A stretch of 64,000 nucleotides of DNA from Nocardia shimofusensis NBRC 100134 (GCF_001613125.1 NZ_BDBT01000001.1:372001-436000), one strand, 5' to 3'. Positions 1-8,589 are shown, numbered from the stretch's first letter. Notes: generated by a model from the sequence alone, not told the origin. Translations and numbers: made by a program.

Positions 1-803
1 CGGTAGAAGGACTGCGCCGTTCGCGAGAGAGTGGCGTCGACCCCGGCCTCCTCGCTCGCTTCGACGACGTGCCGCGCGCCCGCCTCCATCATCTTCAGGC
101 TCGCCAGGTCCGCCCAGCCACCCTGCTGATCGGCGGCCGACATACTCTCCATGAAGTGCGGGAAGGCCGCGTTCGACCGCACCGCGAACCCCACGAACGC
201 ATCGATGTCGTGCCCGGCGTTCGCGATCAAGGCGATGGCCTGCTCGAAGGCGAGCAGCCAAGGATGGAATACCGTCAGCAGGCCCTGGTAGTAGAGCTGG
301 GCCAGCCCGTCGTCCTCGCCCAGATACTCCTGCGGGCTCAGCGGGCGAAGCAGCTCGGCGACCGCGTCGAAGTCCGCGCGAGGACCGCTGTAGAAGATGT
401 AGGACGCGGGATGGTCGAGGACGTCACCCGCCGACATCACGCCTCCGTTGATGAAACGGGCGCCGTGCTCGCGAACCCAGGCCGCGCCCGCACGGGCCCG
501 CGCAGGCGAGTCCGACGAGAGATTGACGATCGTCTTCCCCGGCAGCCGGTCCGGCGCCTGCCCGAGCACGTCGTACATGGCGGCGTAGTGGGTCAGGCTC
601 AGGACTGTCACTTCGTTCGCGTCGAGCGCGTCGGCGACGGTGGCTGCCCGTCGTGCGCCCAGCTCGGCCATCGCGTCGATCTTGGCGGCGGTGCGGTTCC
701 ACACGGTCACCTCGACGCCCGCCGCGAGGAAGGCACGGACCATCGCCTGCCCCATCGGGCCGAGACCGATGACGGTGACCGAACGGGTGGAATTCTCGGA
801 CAT
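1..803 (-). CDS. NAD(P)-dependent dehydrogenase, imine reductase / 6-phosphogluconate dehydrogenase-like (3' end cut by window edge)
   Basis: Translating down from the ATG at 803 gives an N-terminal Rossmann fold with VIGLGPMGQAMV (dinucleotide-binding GxGxxG, residues about 10-21), followed by VTVWNRT, which in this family reads the cofactor ribose. The rest resembles the beta-hydroxyacid dehydrogenase / imine reductase superfamily, including the helix that forms the dimeric active site. About 267 residues are present and the C-terminus lies outside the window. It is divergent from the HxlR regulator at 940, with inverted repeats in the 136-bp gap, so the regulator probably controls it. Cytosolic redox enzyme; the substrate cannot be told. 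Confidence 0.85.
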   Translation of the reverse strand, partial: MSENSTRSVTVIGLGPMGQAMVRAFLAAGVEVTVWNRTAAKIDAMAELGARRAATVADALDANEVTVLSLTHYAAMYDVLGQAPDRLPGKTIVNLSSDSPARARAGAAWVREHGARFINGGVMSAGDVLDHPASYIFYSGPRADFDAVAELLRPLSPQEYLGEDDGLAQLYYQGLLTVFHPWLLAFEQAIALIANAGHDIDAFVGFAVRSNAAFPHFMESMSAADQQGGWADLASLKMMEAGARHVVEASEEAGVDATLSRTAQSFY

Positions 804-881
804 GTACTTTCCTTCACATCAGATCGGATTCGGTGTCGCGGGCCCGATTCGATGCTCGTCCACGCAGGTGGAGTCGACAAG

Positions 882-909
882 AACGTACGTTCGAGTAGGG
901 TACTTACCC
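882..909. promoter_or_regulatory. Putative HxlR operators in the divergent promoter
   Basis: Two inverted repeats sit between the divergent dehydrogenase and hxlR-type genes. AACGTACGTT at 882-891 is a perfect palindrome. GGGTA-CT-TACCC at 898-909 has perfect 5-bp arms. HxlR proteins bind as dimers to short inverted repeats in their divergent promoters, so this is the natural operator. The assignment is inferred from position only. Confidence 0.5.
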
Positions 910-939
910 CGAGGTCCGAGATGTGGTCAGGAGGCCGCC

Positions 940-1305
940 GTGGGCAGCAGCAGTGACATGGCTCACGAAGTGTGCGGTATGTCGACGGCCATCGATGTCG
1001 TCGGCGGCAAATGGCGGATGCACCTGATGTGGGTGCTCGGCGAGGGGCCGCGCCGCTTCGGCGAGATCCGGCGGCTGCTCGACGGTGTGAGCGAGAAGGT
1101 GCTCGCCGAGAACCTGCGTCATCTCGAAGGCAGCGGGGTGGTGCACAGGGAGGTCTTTCCCGAGATTCCGCCTCGCGTCGAATACTCGCTCACGGCCCTC
1201 GGTACCGAACTCGCGCAGGCACTTCGGCCGTTGGAGGCGTGGGGGGACAAGCATCGCGAGGTTCTGCGGGCCAACCTCGCGGCGAACTGCGAGACCGGTC
1301 TATGA
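940..1305 (+). CDS. HxlR-family winged-helix transcriptional regulator
   Basis: This 121-residue protein is nearly all one HxlR winged-helix domain: WRMHLMWVLGEGPRRFGEIRRL is followed by the recognition region VSEKVLAENLRHLEGSG and the wing EIPPRVEYSLT. An N-terminal Cys (HEVCGMS) lies where redox- or electrophile-sensing HxlR proteins carry their sensor cysteine. The GTG at 940 is chosen because AGGAGG lies about 6 nt upstream; the in-frame ATG at 958 has no such site. It is divergent from the imine-reductase-like gene, the usual target arrangement. Its stop overlaps the stop of the convergent glycerate kinase by 6 bp. Confidence 0.85.
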   Translation: MGSSSDMAHEVCGMSTAIDVVGGKWRMHLMWVLGEGPRRFGEIRRLLDGVSEKVLAENLRHLEGSGVVHREVFPEIPPRVEYSLTALGTELAQALRPLEAWGDKHREVLRANLAANCETGL

Positions 1306-2433
1306 GTTCCCGGCAGTCGAGCCGGCCAGCTGATCCACGGCGATGCGCGCGCCGAGTTCTTCGAGTAGCCGGGCCGCGTCGGCGATGCAGCGGGCGGGGT
1401 CGGGTTCGAGATCGGTCAGCGCGTAGCAGGCCGTGAATCCCGCCTCGCGCAGGCGTTCCGGCGACAACAGAGTGCGGCCGACCGCGGCGACGACGGGTAC
1501 ATCGCCCGCCGCCGCGCACACGCCGATCGGGGCCTTGCCGTGCAGGCTCTGTTCGTCCAGTGCGCCCTCACCGGTGACCACCAGGTCGGCGCCGGACGCC
1601 TGCGTCGCGAAATCGAGCAGATCCAGGATGATGTCGATGCCGCTGCGGACCCGCGCGCCGAGTACGGCCAGGGCCGCGAAGCCGGTGCCGCCCGCCGCAC
1701 CCGCGCCGGGTAGATCGGCGAAAGCGGGTCCCGCGATCGTCGCCCAATTCTCCAGTGCCGCTTCGAGAATCGCGCGCTGTTCGGGGTCCGCACCTTTCTG
1801 CGGGCCATAGACCTCGACCGCGCCACGCGGGCCGAGCAGCGGATTGTCGACGTCACAGGCCAGGGTGAAGGTTGCCGAGCCGACGCGTTCGCGCACGGCC
1901 TCGGTGTCGAGCCGGGCGGCGCGCGCCAATGCTGCGCCGCCGAGGGGCACATCGTCGCCGTAGGCGTCGAGCAGCCGGGCGCCGAGGGCCTGGAGCATGC
2001 CCGCGCCGCCGTCGGTGGAGGCGCTGCCGCCGAGGCCGAGGACGATCTCGCGTGCGCCCGCGTCGAGCGCGTGCCCGATGACGATGCCGAGGCCGAACGT
2101 GCTCGCGCCCAGCGGATCCTTCGCTCCGCCGGGCAGTTTCGTCAGACCGGCGACCGCGGCCAGCTCCACGACGGCGGTGTCCCCGCGCACCGCATACGAG
2201 GTTTCCGAGAGCTGCCCGGTCGGGCCGGGGGCGGTGAGCCCGACACGTTCCCAGCCCGCGGCGACGAAGGCGTCCACGGTGCCCTCGCCGCCGTCGGCGA
2301 CCGGCACCGAACGCAGGTCGGCGGACGGCAGCACCGAAGCGATGCCGCGTGCCAGGGCGGCCGCCACCTCGGGCGCGGTGAGCGAGCCCTTGAACTTGTC
2401 CGAGGCGAGCACCACCCGGGGCGCGGATGTCAT
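1300..2433 (-). CDS. glxK: Glycerate kinase (GlxK/GarK family)
   Basis: Phosphorylates glycerate with ATP and feeds lower glycolysis. The 377-residue protein has the conserved N-terminal SDKFKGSLTAPEVAAA, the PVADGGEGT motif (about residues 44-52), the glycine-rich GLGGSASTDGGAGM segment (about 125-138) and TGEGALDEQSLHGKAP near residue 290, all hallmarks of the type I (GckA/GlxK) family. Start at ATG 2433: a -10-like GACAAT lies exactly 6 nt upstream, suggesting a leaderless mRNA, and the open frame upstream has no family similarity. Its substrate could come from glucosylglycerate hydrolysis by the enzyme encoded at 13851, but the two genes are not in one operon. Confidence 0.92.
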   Translation of the reverse strand: MTSAPRVVLASDKFKGSLTAPEVAAALARGIASVLPSADLRSVPVADGGEGTVDAFVAAGWERVGLTAPGPTGQLSETSYAVRGDTAVVELAAVAGLTKLPGGAKDPLGASTFGLGIVIGHALDAGAREIVLGLGGSASTDGGAGMLQALGARLLDAYGDDVPLGGAALARAARLDTEAVRERVGSATFTLACDVDNPLLGPRGAVEVYGPQKGADPEQRAILEAALENWATIAGPAFADLPGAGAAGGTGFAALAVLGARVRSGIDIILDLLDFATQASGADLVVTGEGALDEQSLHGKAPIGVCAAAGDVPVVAAVGRTLLSPERLREAGFTACYALTDLEPDPARCIADAARLLEELGARIAVDQLAGSTAGNS

Positions 2434-2539
2434 CCGGCCATTGTCGGGGACCGGATCGCGTTTGTGCACGGAACCTTCGGCGCGCAAGCCATCGAATGCT
2501 CGAGCACCGCCGATGTCGGGCATGCCGTCGGCGCGGCGG

Positions 2540-4123
2540 TCACGACGCGGGCAACGGCGCTTCGGGAGCCTCGGAGATGGACACCTCGCCGGTGCGCAGA
2601 TAGGTCAGCACGGCCTCGTCGACGACCGGGTTGCCGCGTCCGAAGGTACCGTGATCGCCGCCCTCGACGGTGATGAGCGAGCCGTGCAGTGCCCGCGCCA
2701 GGGCGGGGCCGCCCTCGTACTGGGTGAGGGCGTCGTGCCTGCTCTGCAACAGCAGCGGGGCGGTGGTCAGGGCCGAGCCGTCGATCGCCACCGGCTCGGT
2801 GACCGGCGGCCAGGAGCCGCAGCTCATGCCCGAGCGCACCAGGGCGGCGCGAGCGTCGAGGGCGTTGCCGCCGGAGGCCAGGGTGCTCACCGCGGCGCCG
2901 AGCATCTCGGGCCTGCCCGGCACCGCGTTCTCGTTGCAGGTGATGGCGGAGAACACGAAGCGGCCGGTCGGGTCGGTCTCGGTGGCGCCCGCGATGGCGA
3001 CCAGCCGTTCGACGTCGGAGGGATCGGCCTGCGCGCGGGCCATCGCCTCGGCGAAGGTGGGCCAGAACGCGCGGGTGTAGGTGGCCACCGAGGTCGCGCT
3101 CACCAGCGGCACCTGCGCGGACGCGCCGCCGGAGAGCAGCAGGCGCAGGAAGTTCTGCACCTTCGCCAATTGCTCGGTGCCGCCGTTGAAGCCGTCGCGA
3201 GCGATCTCGGCGAGCGGTTCGGGCAGTTCGCCGGGCAGGTCGGAGACCCCGGCGGGCGGCGGGGTGAGGTTGGCGTACCAACCGCCGCCCTGCGTGTACA
3301 CCTGCCGCACCCAGGTCCGGTAGACCTGCATGCTGGTGTCGCCGAGACCGTATTCGTCGTGGCGCTCGGCGATCCACCCGAACAGCGCGTCCAGGCGATG
3401 CTTGCCCGCCGCCTGTTGCTGGGCGAACTCCTCGGTCCAGATCCAGCCGGGGTGCACGTTGGAGTCGAGCACCATGCGCTCGACGCGCCGCGGGAACAGG
3501 GTGGCGTAGACCGCGCCGAGGTAGGTGCCGTAGGAGGTGCCCAGATAGCCGATGCGGTCCAGGCCGAGGGCGGCGCGCACGGCGTCCAGGTCGCGGGCGG
3601 TGTTCTCGGTGGTGATGGTGTCGAGGTAGCCGGGCTGGGCCTCCTCGCAGGCGGCCCTGAGTTCGTCGTCGCTCACCGCCACCTGACCGTCCTCGGTGGT
3701 CTCCACCGCGCACGAGAGCGGGGTGGCCCAGCGCAGGCCGCGCGGTTGCACGGCGTAGAGGTCGTAGTGCGCGGCGATGTCGGCGGGCATGGTCGCCACC
3801 CGCTGCGCCCAGAAGTCCAGGGCGTCGACGCCGGGGCCGCCGGGGTTGGTGAACAGTACTCCGCGCCGCTCGCCCCGCGCGGCGATCCGGCTGACGGTGA
3901 GTTCGATACGCGGGCCGTCGGGTTCGGCGTGGTTCATCGGCACGCCGACCACCGCGCACTGCGCGCCCTTGCCCGGAGTCACCGCCCCTTCGGGACACGC
4001 CCCGAACACCGGGGTGGGTGCGGCGAGGACGGGGGGCGCGACGAGCGCCGAAGCGCCCGCCAGGCTCACCGCGCCGAGGGTGAGCATCGCCCGAAACAGC
4101 TTTTTCCGCATCATCTTTCGCAC
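2540..4123 (-). CDS. Secreted alpha/beta-hydrolase, tripeptidyl aminopeptidase-like serine protease
   Basis: A 527-residue exported hydrolase. The N-terminus MRKMMRKKLFRAMLTLG followed by a hydrophobic stretch ending APPVLAA is a Sec signal peptide. The fold shows the oxyanion-loop sequence FTNPGGPG, the nucleophile elbow GTSYGTYLG, the acid loop LQSRHDALT and the catalytic His in EGGDHGTFG. The C-terminal 100 residues match the TAP-like domain of Streptomyces tripeptidyl aminopeptidases, which release N-terminal tripeptides or hydrolyse related amides outside the cell. It is monocistronic on the minus strand, 106 nt downstream of the glycerate kinase start. Family assignment is firm; the natural substrate is unknown. 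Confidence 0.88.
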   Translation of the reverse strand: MRKMMRKKLFRAMLTLGAVSLAGASALVAPPVLAAPTPVFGACPEGAVTPGKGAQCAVVGVPMNHAEPDGPRIELTVSRIAARGERRGVLFTNPGGPGVDALDFWAQRVATMPADIAAHYDLYAVQPRGLRWATPLSCAVETTEDGQVAVSDDELRAACEEAQPGYLDTITTENTARDLDAVRAALGLDRIGYLGTSYGTYLGAVYATLFPRRVERMVLDSNVHPGWIWTEEFAQQQAAGKHRLDALFGWIAERHDEYGLGDTSMQVYRTWVRQVYTQGGGWYANLTPPPAGVSDLPGELPEPLAEIARDGFNGGTEQLAKVQNFLRLLLSGGASAQVPLVSATSVATYTRAFWPTFAEAMARAQADPSDVERLVAIAGATETDPTGRFVFSAITCNENAVPGRPEMLGAAVSTLASGGNALDARAALVRSGMSCGSWPPVTEPVAIDGSALTTAPLLLQSRHDALTQYEGGPALARALHGSLITVEGGDHGTFGRGNPVVDEAVLTYLRTGEVSISEAPEAPLPAS

Positions 4124-4283
4124 CTCCGCGGGTCGCCGCCGCGCAGGCTGAGCACGACCCGGTCACCGAGCATTCTTGCCGGGTGGACGCGGGAGGACAA
4201 GTCGATCAGGTGTTTCCGCGCGGCGCGACGACTATTTCGCGGCGGCGCAGCGTTGCGATGTCTCATGGCGTGCCCCGGCGGAG

Positions 4284-4289
4284 TAGCGT
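4284..4289 (+). promoter_or_regulatory. Leaderless -10 element (TAGCGT)
   Basis: TAGCGT lies 6 nt before the ATG at 4296, the spacing that puts the transcription start on the initiation codon. The ATG has no Shine-Dalgarno sequence, which agrees with leaderless translation. Confidence 0.5.
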
Positions 4290-4295
4290 CGAACC

Positions 4296-4607
4296 ATGTC
4301 GACCGAGGTCCGCATCAACACCGCACTGGAACGCTTCGAGATCTACGTCGACGGCGACATCGCCGGCTACGCCGAGTACCAGGACACCGCTTCCGAACGC
4401 GCGTTCGTGCACACCGAGATCTACCCGCGGTACGAGCGGCAGGGCTACGCCAAGGAACTCATCGGCACGGCGCTGCGCAGCACTCGCGGCGAGGGCTTCG
4501 GCATCCTGCCGATGTGTTCGATGGTGCGTCACTTCGTGGAGATCAACCCGCAGTTCATCGCCTCGGTACCGCAGTGGGCCAGGGGCCGTATGGGCTTGCC
4601 CCAGTAG
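4296..4607 (+). CDS. Small GNAT-type N-acetyltransferase (YidJ/Gcn5-related)
   Basis: This 103-residue protein is a minimal acetyltransferase of the GCN5-related YidJ/PF14542 class. RFEIYVDGDIAGYAEYQD forms the first beta strands, FVHTEIYPRYERQGYAKELI is the acetyl-CoA-binding V/RxxGxA-like turn and helix, and FGILPMCSMVRHFVEINPQF is the conserved C-terminal LPxCxxV motif of this family, whose Cys is characteristic. The substrate is unknown for most members. It is convergent with the acyltransferase at 4612 (4-nt gap) and probably transcribed alone from the leaderless promoter just upstream. Confidence 0.88.
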   Translation: MSTEVRINTALERFEIYVDGDIAGYAEYQDTASERAFVHTEIYPRYERQGYAKELIGTALRSTRGEGFGILPMCSMVRHFVEINPQFIASVPQWARGRMGLPQ

Positions 4608-4611
4608 CGGT

Positions 4612-5373
4612 TCAGTAATGGGCGATCGCCCCGTCGAGGGCGGTCTGCAGGTCGGTGCGCACCAGCCGGGCGATGTCGGCGGGCTTGTCGGGCAGTTCCA
4701 GGACCGGGACGGCGAAATAGAAGCTGGCCGACTTCGCCTCCTCGCGATCGGGTTCGATCGCCTCCGCGGGCCGTGGCCCGTAGCTCAGGCCGATGCTGAC
4801 CAGCGCGGGACGCACGTCCAGCTTCATGGCCCGGAAGGCGATGTGCCCGATGCCGCTGCCGACGGCCTGCACCTTCGCCGGGTCGACATCGTTGCAGGTG
4901 CCCTCCGGGAAGATCGCCAGATGGTCGCCGCGGGCCAAGCGCTCGGCGCAGATGTTCATCATCTGCTGACCGGCCGCGTTCACGGCCCTGATGCCGTGGT
5001 CCTTGCCTCGGAAGACGGGGATGCCGCCCATCATGTCGACCTTGCGCCGTTGGTCCGGGTCGACGAACAGTTCGTCCTTGGCCAGCACCCGTACCCGGCC
5101 GATGATGGAGCGCAGCGGGCTGCGCCAGGTCATCGCGGCGACGGTGTAGGGGTCGTGCTGGGAGAGGTGGTTGATGGCGAAGATCGTGGGCCGCCGCGAA
5201 CGCAGCAGCTCGCGGATCTGATCCCTGGCCTGATCCGCATAGGAGACGCGCGGCTGGAAGCGGCGCGCGAGCAGTGCGTACGCGGCCATCGCGGTCATCC
5301 TGCGCTGACGATGATCCCGGTAGAAGTCGTAGACGGCATCGACGTTGTCGAGACTCACCACGGGTTGCTCCAT
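4612..5373 (-). CDS. 1-acylglycerol-3-phosphate O-acyltransferase (PlsC family)
   Basis: A 253-residue cytoplasmic/membrane-associated acyltransferase of phospholipid synthesis. It carries the catalytic HX4D motif in NHLSQHDPY (about residue 67), the GGIPVFRG block that binds glycerol phosphate, and FPEGTCND (motif III, EGT). No clear transmembrane helix is visible, as in many actinobacterial members. TAGAGT sits 7 nt before the ATG at 5373, so the message may be leaderless. The start lies 67 nt from the divergent yqgE start. Whether it uses lysophosphatidate or another acceptor cannot be decided from sequence. Confidence 0.85.
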   Translation of the reverse strand: MEQPVVSLDNVDAVYDFYRDHRQRRMTAMAAYALLARRFQPRVSYADQARDQIRELLRSRRPTIFAINHLSQHDPYTVAAMTWRSPLRSIIGRVRVLAKDELFVDPDQRRKVDMMGGIPVFRGKDHGIRAVNAAGQQMMNICAERLARGDHLAIFPEGTCNDVDPAKVQAVGSGIGHIAFRAMKLDVRPALVSIGLSYGPRPAEAIEPDREEAKSASFYFAVPVLELPDKPADIARLVRTDLQTALDGAIAHY

Positions 5374-5440
5374 GTCACCGACTCTAGATCGGTACCGGGA
5401 CGGGCGAGCACTTCACCGGACAAACTGCGATGATGGCGAA

Positions 5441-6085
5441 GTGGCACGCGGAGACGACCCGGACGAGAGCAAGACTCAGGACGGCCACGGCGACCGGCGG
5501 CGGCGCGGCTCGCGCGACGGCGAGCCAGTGGTCCGTGCCGGGTCACTGCTGCTGGCGTCCACCGGCCTGACCGAACCCACCTTCCGGCGCACGGTCGTCT
5601 ACATCATGGAGCACAACGATTCGGGCAGCCTGGGCGTGGTGCTCAACCGGCCGAGCGACACCGCGGTCCGCGAGGTGCTGCCGCGTTGGGCGGATCTGGC
5701 CGCCGAACCGGCCACCCTGCACGTCGGCGGCCCGGTCAAACGCGATGCCGCCCTGTGCCTGGGAACTCTGCGGGTGGGCGCGTCCACCGCCGGGGTGCCC
5801 GGGCTGCGCCGCATCGACGGACGGGTGGTGCTGGTCGATCTGGCCGCCGATCCCGAGCACATCGCGCCGCGGGTGGAAGGCGTTCGGGTGTTCGCCGGCT
5901 ACTCGGGATGGACTTTCGGCCAGCTCGAGGGCGAGCTCGACAACGACGACTGGATCGTGCTGTCCGCCCTGCCGCACGACCCGATATCCACCGCCAGGCC
6001 GGATCTGTGGGCCGATGTCCTGCGTCGCCAACCGCTGCCGCTGTCGCTGCTGGCGACGCATCCGATCGACGTCGAACGGAACTGA
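5441..6085 (+). CDS. YqgE/AlgH family protein
   Basis: A 214-residue member of the conserved YqgE/AlgH family (Rv0038-like), whose biochemical role is unknown. Typical blocks are GSLLLASTGLTEPTFRRTVV, HNDSGSLGVVLNRPS, HVGGPVKRDAALCLG and GYSGWTFGQLEGEL. The GTG at 5441 gives a length close to the mycobacterial protein (about 200 aa). The in-frame ATG at 5372 would run into the start codon of the divergent acyltransferase. The first 25 residues are hydrophilic and variable. It ends at a strong hairpin shared with the convergent exporter genes. Confidence 0.88.
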   Translation: MARGDDPDESKTQDGHGDRRRRGSRDGEPVVRAGSLLLASTGLTEPTFRRTVVYIMEHNDSGSLGVVLNRPSDTAVREVLPRWADLAAEPATLHVGGPVKRDAALCLGTLRVGASTAGVPGLRRIDGRVVLVDLAADPEHIAPRVEGVRVFAGYSGWTFGQLEGELDNDDWIVLSALPHDPISTARPDLWADVLRRQPLPLSLLATHPIDVERN

Positions 6086-6111
6086 CCCGGGCCGGTCGGC
6101 ACCGGCCCGGG
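6086..6111. terminator. Bidirectional hairpin terminator between yqgE and the exporter
   Basis: CCCGGGCCGGT pairs with ACCGGCCCGGG around a CGGC loop, an 11-bp perfect GC-only stem starting right after the yqgE stop. There is no U-tract, as is common in actinobacteria. Confidence 0.65.
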
Positions 6112-6147
6112 CTCGAGGGTCCCGCGCTCACCGGGAGGGGATGGCGG

Positions 6148-6951
6148 TTACCGGTCCTGCCGGGTGAACACCCGCGCCGACCAGACGAATCCGATCAGGC
6201 CGAGCCCGGCGCACCAGGCCAGGGCGGCGACGGCCGAGCCGCCGATCTCGGTGCCCATCAGCAGGCCACGGATCGTTTCGGTGAGCGGGGTGAAGGGCTG
6301 GTACTCGGCGAACTGGCGCAGCCCGGCCGGCATGGTGTCGGTGGCGACCAGGCCGCTGCCGAGGAACGGCAGCAGAATGAACGGCATCGGCAGATTGCTC
6401 GCGCTCTCGGGATTGGGCGAGATCAGGCCCATGCCGACCGCTATCCAGGACAGCGCCAGCGTGAACAGGGCGAGCAGGCCGAAGGCCGCCAGCCATTCCA
6501 GCGGGTTGGCGTTCGGCCGCCAGCCGATCAGCAGCCCGACCAGCGCCATGGCCCCGGTGCCGAGAATGCCCAGGACCAGCGTGCCGCCCACATGGCCGGC
6601 CAGCATGGACGACGGTGCGATGGGCATGGTGCGGAACCGGTTGACGATGCCCTTGGTGGTGTCGGTCGCGATCTGGACCGCCAGCGAGGCCATCAGGTAT
6701 GCCGGGATCAGCAGCAGCATCCCCGGTGTGAGGTAGTCGATGTACTCGCCGCCGGAGGCCATCTCGAGCGCGCCGCCGAACACGAAGGCGAAGACCAGCA
6801 GCAGGATCACCGGCATCACGATGATGCTGACGATCATGCTGGGATAGCGCCAGGCCTGCAGCAGGTTGCGGCGCAGCATGGTCCAGGACTCCCGAAGCGA
6901 GTCGGTCGATGTGCGCGACCGGGCGGTCGAGGCGTGCGGGAGGGTGGTCAT
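6148..6951 (-). CDS. ABC-2 type exporter permease (DrrB-like)
   Basis: A 267-residue ABC-2 family membrane subunit. Six hydrophobic segments are visible, e.g. IIVMPVILLLVFAFVFGGAL, MLLLIPAYLMASLA and VLGILGTGAMALVGLLIG, plus the DrrB-type loop MPAGLRQFAEYQPFTPLTETIRGLL before the last helix. It works with the ATPase encoded immediately upstream: the ATPase stop and this ATG overlap as ATGA at 6948-6951, so the two are translationally coupled. Homologues export daunorubicin and other lipophilic compounds or glycolipids; the cargo here is not known. Confidence 0.92.
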   Translation of the reverse strand: MTTLPHASTARSRTSTDSLRESWTMLRRNLLQAWRYPSMIVSIIVMPVILLLVFAFVFGGALEMASGGEYIDYLTPGMLLLIPAYLMASLAVQIATDTTKGIVNRFRTMPIAPSSMLAGHVGGTLVLGILGTGAMALVGLLIGWRPNANPLEWLAAFGLLALFTLALSWIAVGMGLISPNPESASNLPMPFILLPFLGSGLVATDTMPAGLRQFAEYQPFTPLTETIRGLLMGTEIGGSAVAALAWCAGLGLIGFVWSARVFTRQDR

Positions 6952-7943
6952 CGTGCGTTCTCCTTGGTGGTGGCGCCTGCCGCCGCGGCGGCGTCGGCGG
7001 CGGGGCGGCCGGTGAGAGTGAGGAAGACGTCGTCGAGGGTGGGTGTCTGCACGGCCAGGGCCGCGGCCTCGACACCGACGGCGTCGAGCCGGTCGAGCAC
7101 GGCGCGCAGCGAGCGCACCCCGCCGTCGCTGGGCACGGCCAGAGTGGGCCGGTCGCCGTCGTCGACGATCCGGGCGTCGGCCAGCCCGGTCACCGCGGCG
7201 TCCAGATCGGCCCGGTCGGTGAATTCCAGGCGGATGTGCCCGCCGGGGACGAGACGCTTGAGCTCGGCGGCGCTGCCCTCGGCGACGATGCGGCCGCCGT
7301 CGAGCACGGCGATGCGATCGGCGAGCTGGTCGGCTTCCTCCAGGTATTGAGTGGTGAGGAAGACCGTGACGCCGGTGTCGGCGACCAGGTTCTCGATGGT
7401 CTGCCACACCGCTCGCCTGCTGCGCGGATCCAGGCCGGTGGTCGGCTCGTCGAGGAAGAGCACCCGTGGGCCGCCGACCAGGGTCATCGCCAGATCGAGC
7501 CGGCGGGTCATGCCGCCGGAGTAGCCGCTCGCGACCCGGTCGGCGGCCTCGACCAGATCGAAGCGGGCGAGCAGGTCGTCGATCAGTTGCCCGGCCCGAG
7601 CCCGCGGCATGTGCCACAGGTCGGCCATGAGCCGCAGGTTCTCCCGGCCGGTGAGCAGCTCGTCGACGGCGGCGAACTGGCCGGTCACCCCGATCATCTC
7701 GCGAATCCGGTCGGCGGCCGTGGTCATGTCGTGGCCGCAGACCGTGATCTCGCCAGCATCAGGGCGCAGCAGCGTGGTCAGGATCTGCACGGTGGTGGTC
7801 TTGCCCGCGCCGTTGGGGCCGAGCAGCGCGTAGATCTCGCCCTGTCCGACGGTGATATCGATGCCGTCGAGCACGACGTGGTCGCCGTAGCTCTTACCGA
7901 GCCCGCGCGCCGAGATGGCGGGCACGGACCTGTTGTTGTTCAT
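6948..7943 (-). CDS. ABC exporter ATP-binding protein (DrrA-like)
   Basis: A 331-residue ATPase that drives the partner permease. Walker A is GPNGAGKTTT (about residue 44). The signature is a variant, YSGGMTRRLDLAMTLVG, as in daunorubicin-resistance ATPases. Walker B is VLFLDEPTTGLD and the H-loop position is TTQYLEEAD, with Gln in place of His as in DrrA. The last 90 residues are the DUF4162-type C-terminal domain (IRLEFTDRADLDAAV, TPTLDDVFLTLTG). First gene of a two-gene operon. An AT-rich inverted repeat just upstream suggests control by a local regulator, perhaps TetR-like or the nearby EXLDI protein. Confidence 0.93.
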   Translation of the reverse strand: MNNNRSVPAISARGLGKSYGDHVVLDGIDITVGQGEIYALLGPNGAGKTTTVQILTTLLRPDAGEITVCGHDMTTAADRIREMIGVTGQFAAVDELLTGRENLRLMADLWHMPRARAGQLIDDLLARFDLVEAADRVASGYSGGMTRRLDLAMTLVGGPRVLFLDEPTTGLDPRSRRAVWQTIENLVADTGVTVFLTTQYLEEADQLADRIAVLDGGRIVAEGSAAELKRLVPGGHIRLEFTDRADLDAAVTGLADARIVDDGDRPTLAVPSDGGVRSLRAVLDRLDAVGVEAAALAVQTPTLDDVFLTLTGRPAADAAAAAGATTKENAR

Positions 7944-7959
7944 GGGGTTTCCTCTCGAA

Positions 7960-7993
7960 AAAACATAGATTGATTCGAATAACTACATGTTTT
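7960..7993. promoter_or_regulatory. AT-rich promoter/operator of the drrAB-type operon
   Basis: Between the exporter ATPase start and the EXLDI gene, AAAACATAG (7960-7968) faces CTACATGTTTT (7983-7993). This is an imperfect inverted repeat in an AT-rich island that stands out against the GC-rich surroundings. It has the look of a repressor site over the exporter promoter; the regulator is unknown. Confidence 0.4.
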
Positions 7994-8067
7994 ATCGCCA
8001 CCGCCCCCGCGGGGCTCGGCGTTGCGGTTCAGGTATGCGGTTGTGCGCGAACGGTTTCGCGCGACGG

Positions 8068-8583
8068 TCAGATGTCGAGATCCTCGATCTTCGGGTGCGC
8101 CGCGAGATCGACGATCCGCTCGTAGAACTTGTCCGGTAGCTTGCCCTTCAACTCCTCCACCGAATCCACAATGCCCATGGCGAATTCACCCCAGTCGGGA
8201 TCGCCCACGCCGAACGCCCGCCGCCAGGTGCGCCAGTCCTTCAGGCTGCTCTTGCCGGTCGGATAGTCCGCCCACGCCGAGATCTGAGCATGCATGACGT
8301 ACTTGCCTTTCCGGCTGCGGTAGACACGGAAGAGTTCGAATTGCTCGTCCCCCATGTCACGCCACTCACCCAGCAACGTGCCCGCGAAGCGGACCTGCCG
8401 GACGCCGTTGCGGCCGACCCCGAGGATCACTTCGTCGTACCCCTCCAGACGCCCCTCCTCCAGATCGATGAAACGACGCAACGCCGCCACCACCGCACCG
8501 GAGAGGTTGCCGCCGACCAGTTCCTGCGCGCGCTTGAACAGCGGCAGATCGTCGTCGGCTACATAGATCGTCTTGTTGGGCAT
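8068..8583 (-). CDS. EXLDI family protein, probable ribbon-helix-helix DNA-binding regulator
   Basis: The 171-residue protein ends EDLDI, the C-terminal signature of the actinobacterial EXLDI family. Its first 45 residues (NKTIYVADDDLPLFKRAQEL, then a helix ending AALRRFIDLEEG) have the strand-helix-helix spacing of ribbon-helix-helix DNA-binding domains. The middle, GVGRNGVRQVRFAGTLLGEW and a YRSRKGKYVMHAQIS stretch, is a beta-rich domain of unknown role. The ATG at 8583 is 6 nt after TATAGT (minus strand), pointing to a leaderless mRNA. The -10 overlaps a TATACGTA direct repeat, so autorepression is plausible. Neighbours are a DrrAB-type exporter downstream and a divergent cupin gene. Confidence 0.8.
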   Translation of the reverse strand: MPNKTIYVADDDLPLFKRAQELVGGNLSGAVVAALRRFIDLEEGRLEGYDEVILGVGRNGVRQVRFAGTLLGEWRDMGDEQFELFRVYRSRKGKYVMHAQISAWADYPTGKSSLKDWRTWRRAFGVGDPDWGEFAMGIVDSVEELKGKLPDKFYERIVDLAAHPKIEDLDI

Positions 8584-8589
8584 GAACCG

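Noticed and set aside
1997..4618. 873-codon open frame on the plus strand over the peptidase gene
   Set aside because: Overlaps glycerate kinase, the peptidase and the GNAT gene in the wrong frame; low-complexity product.
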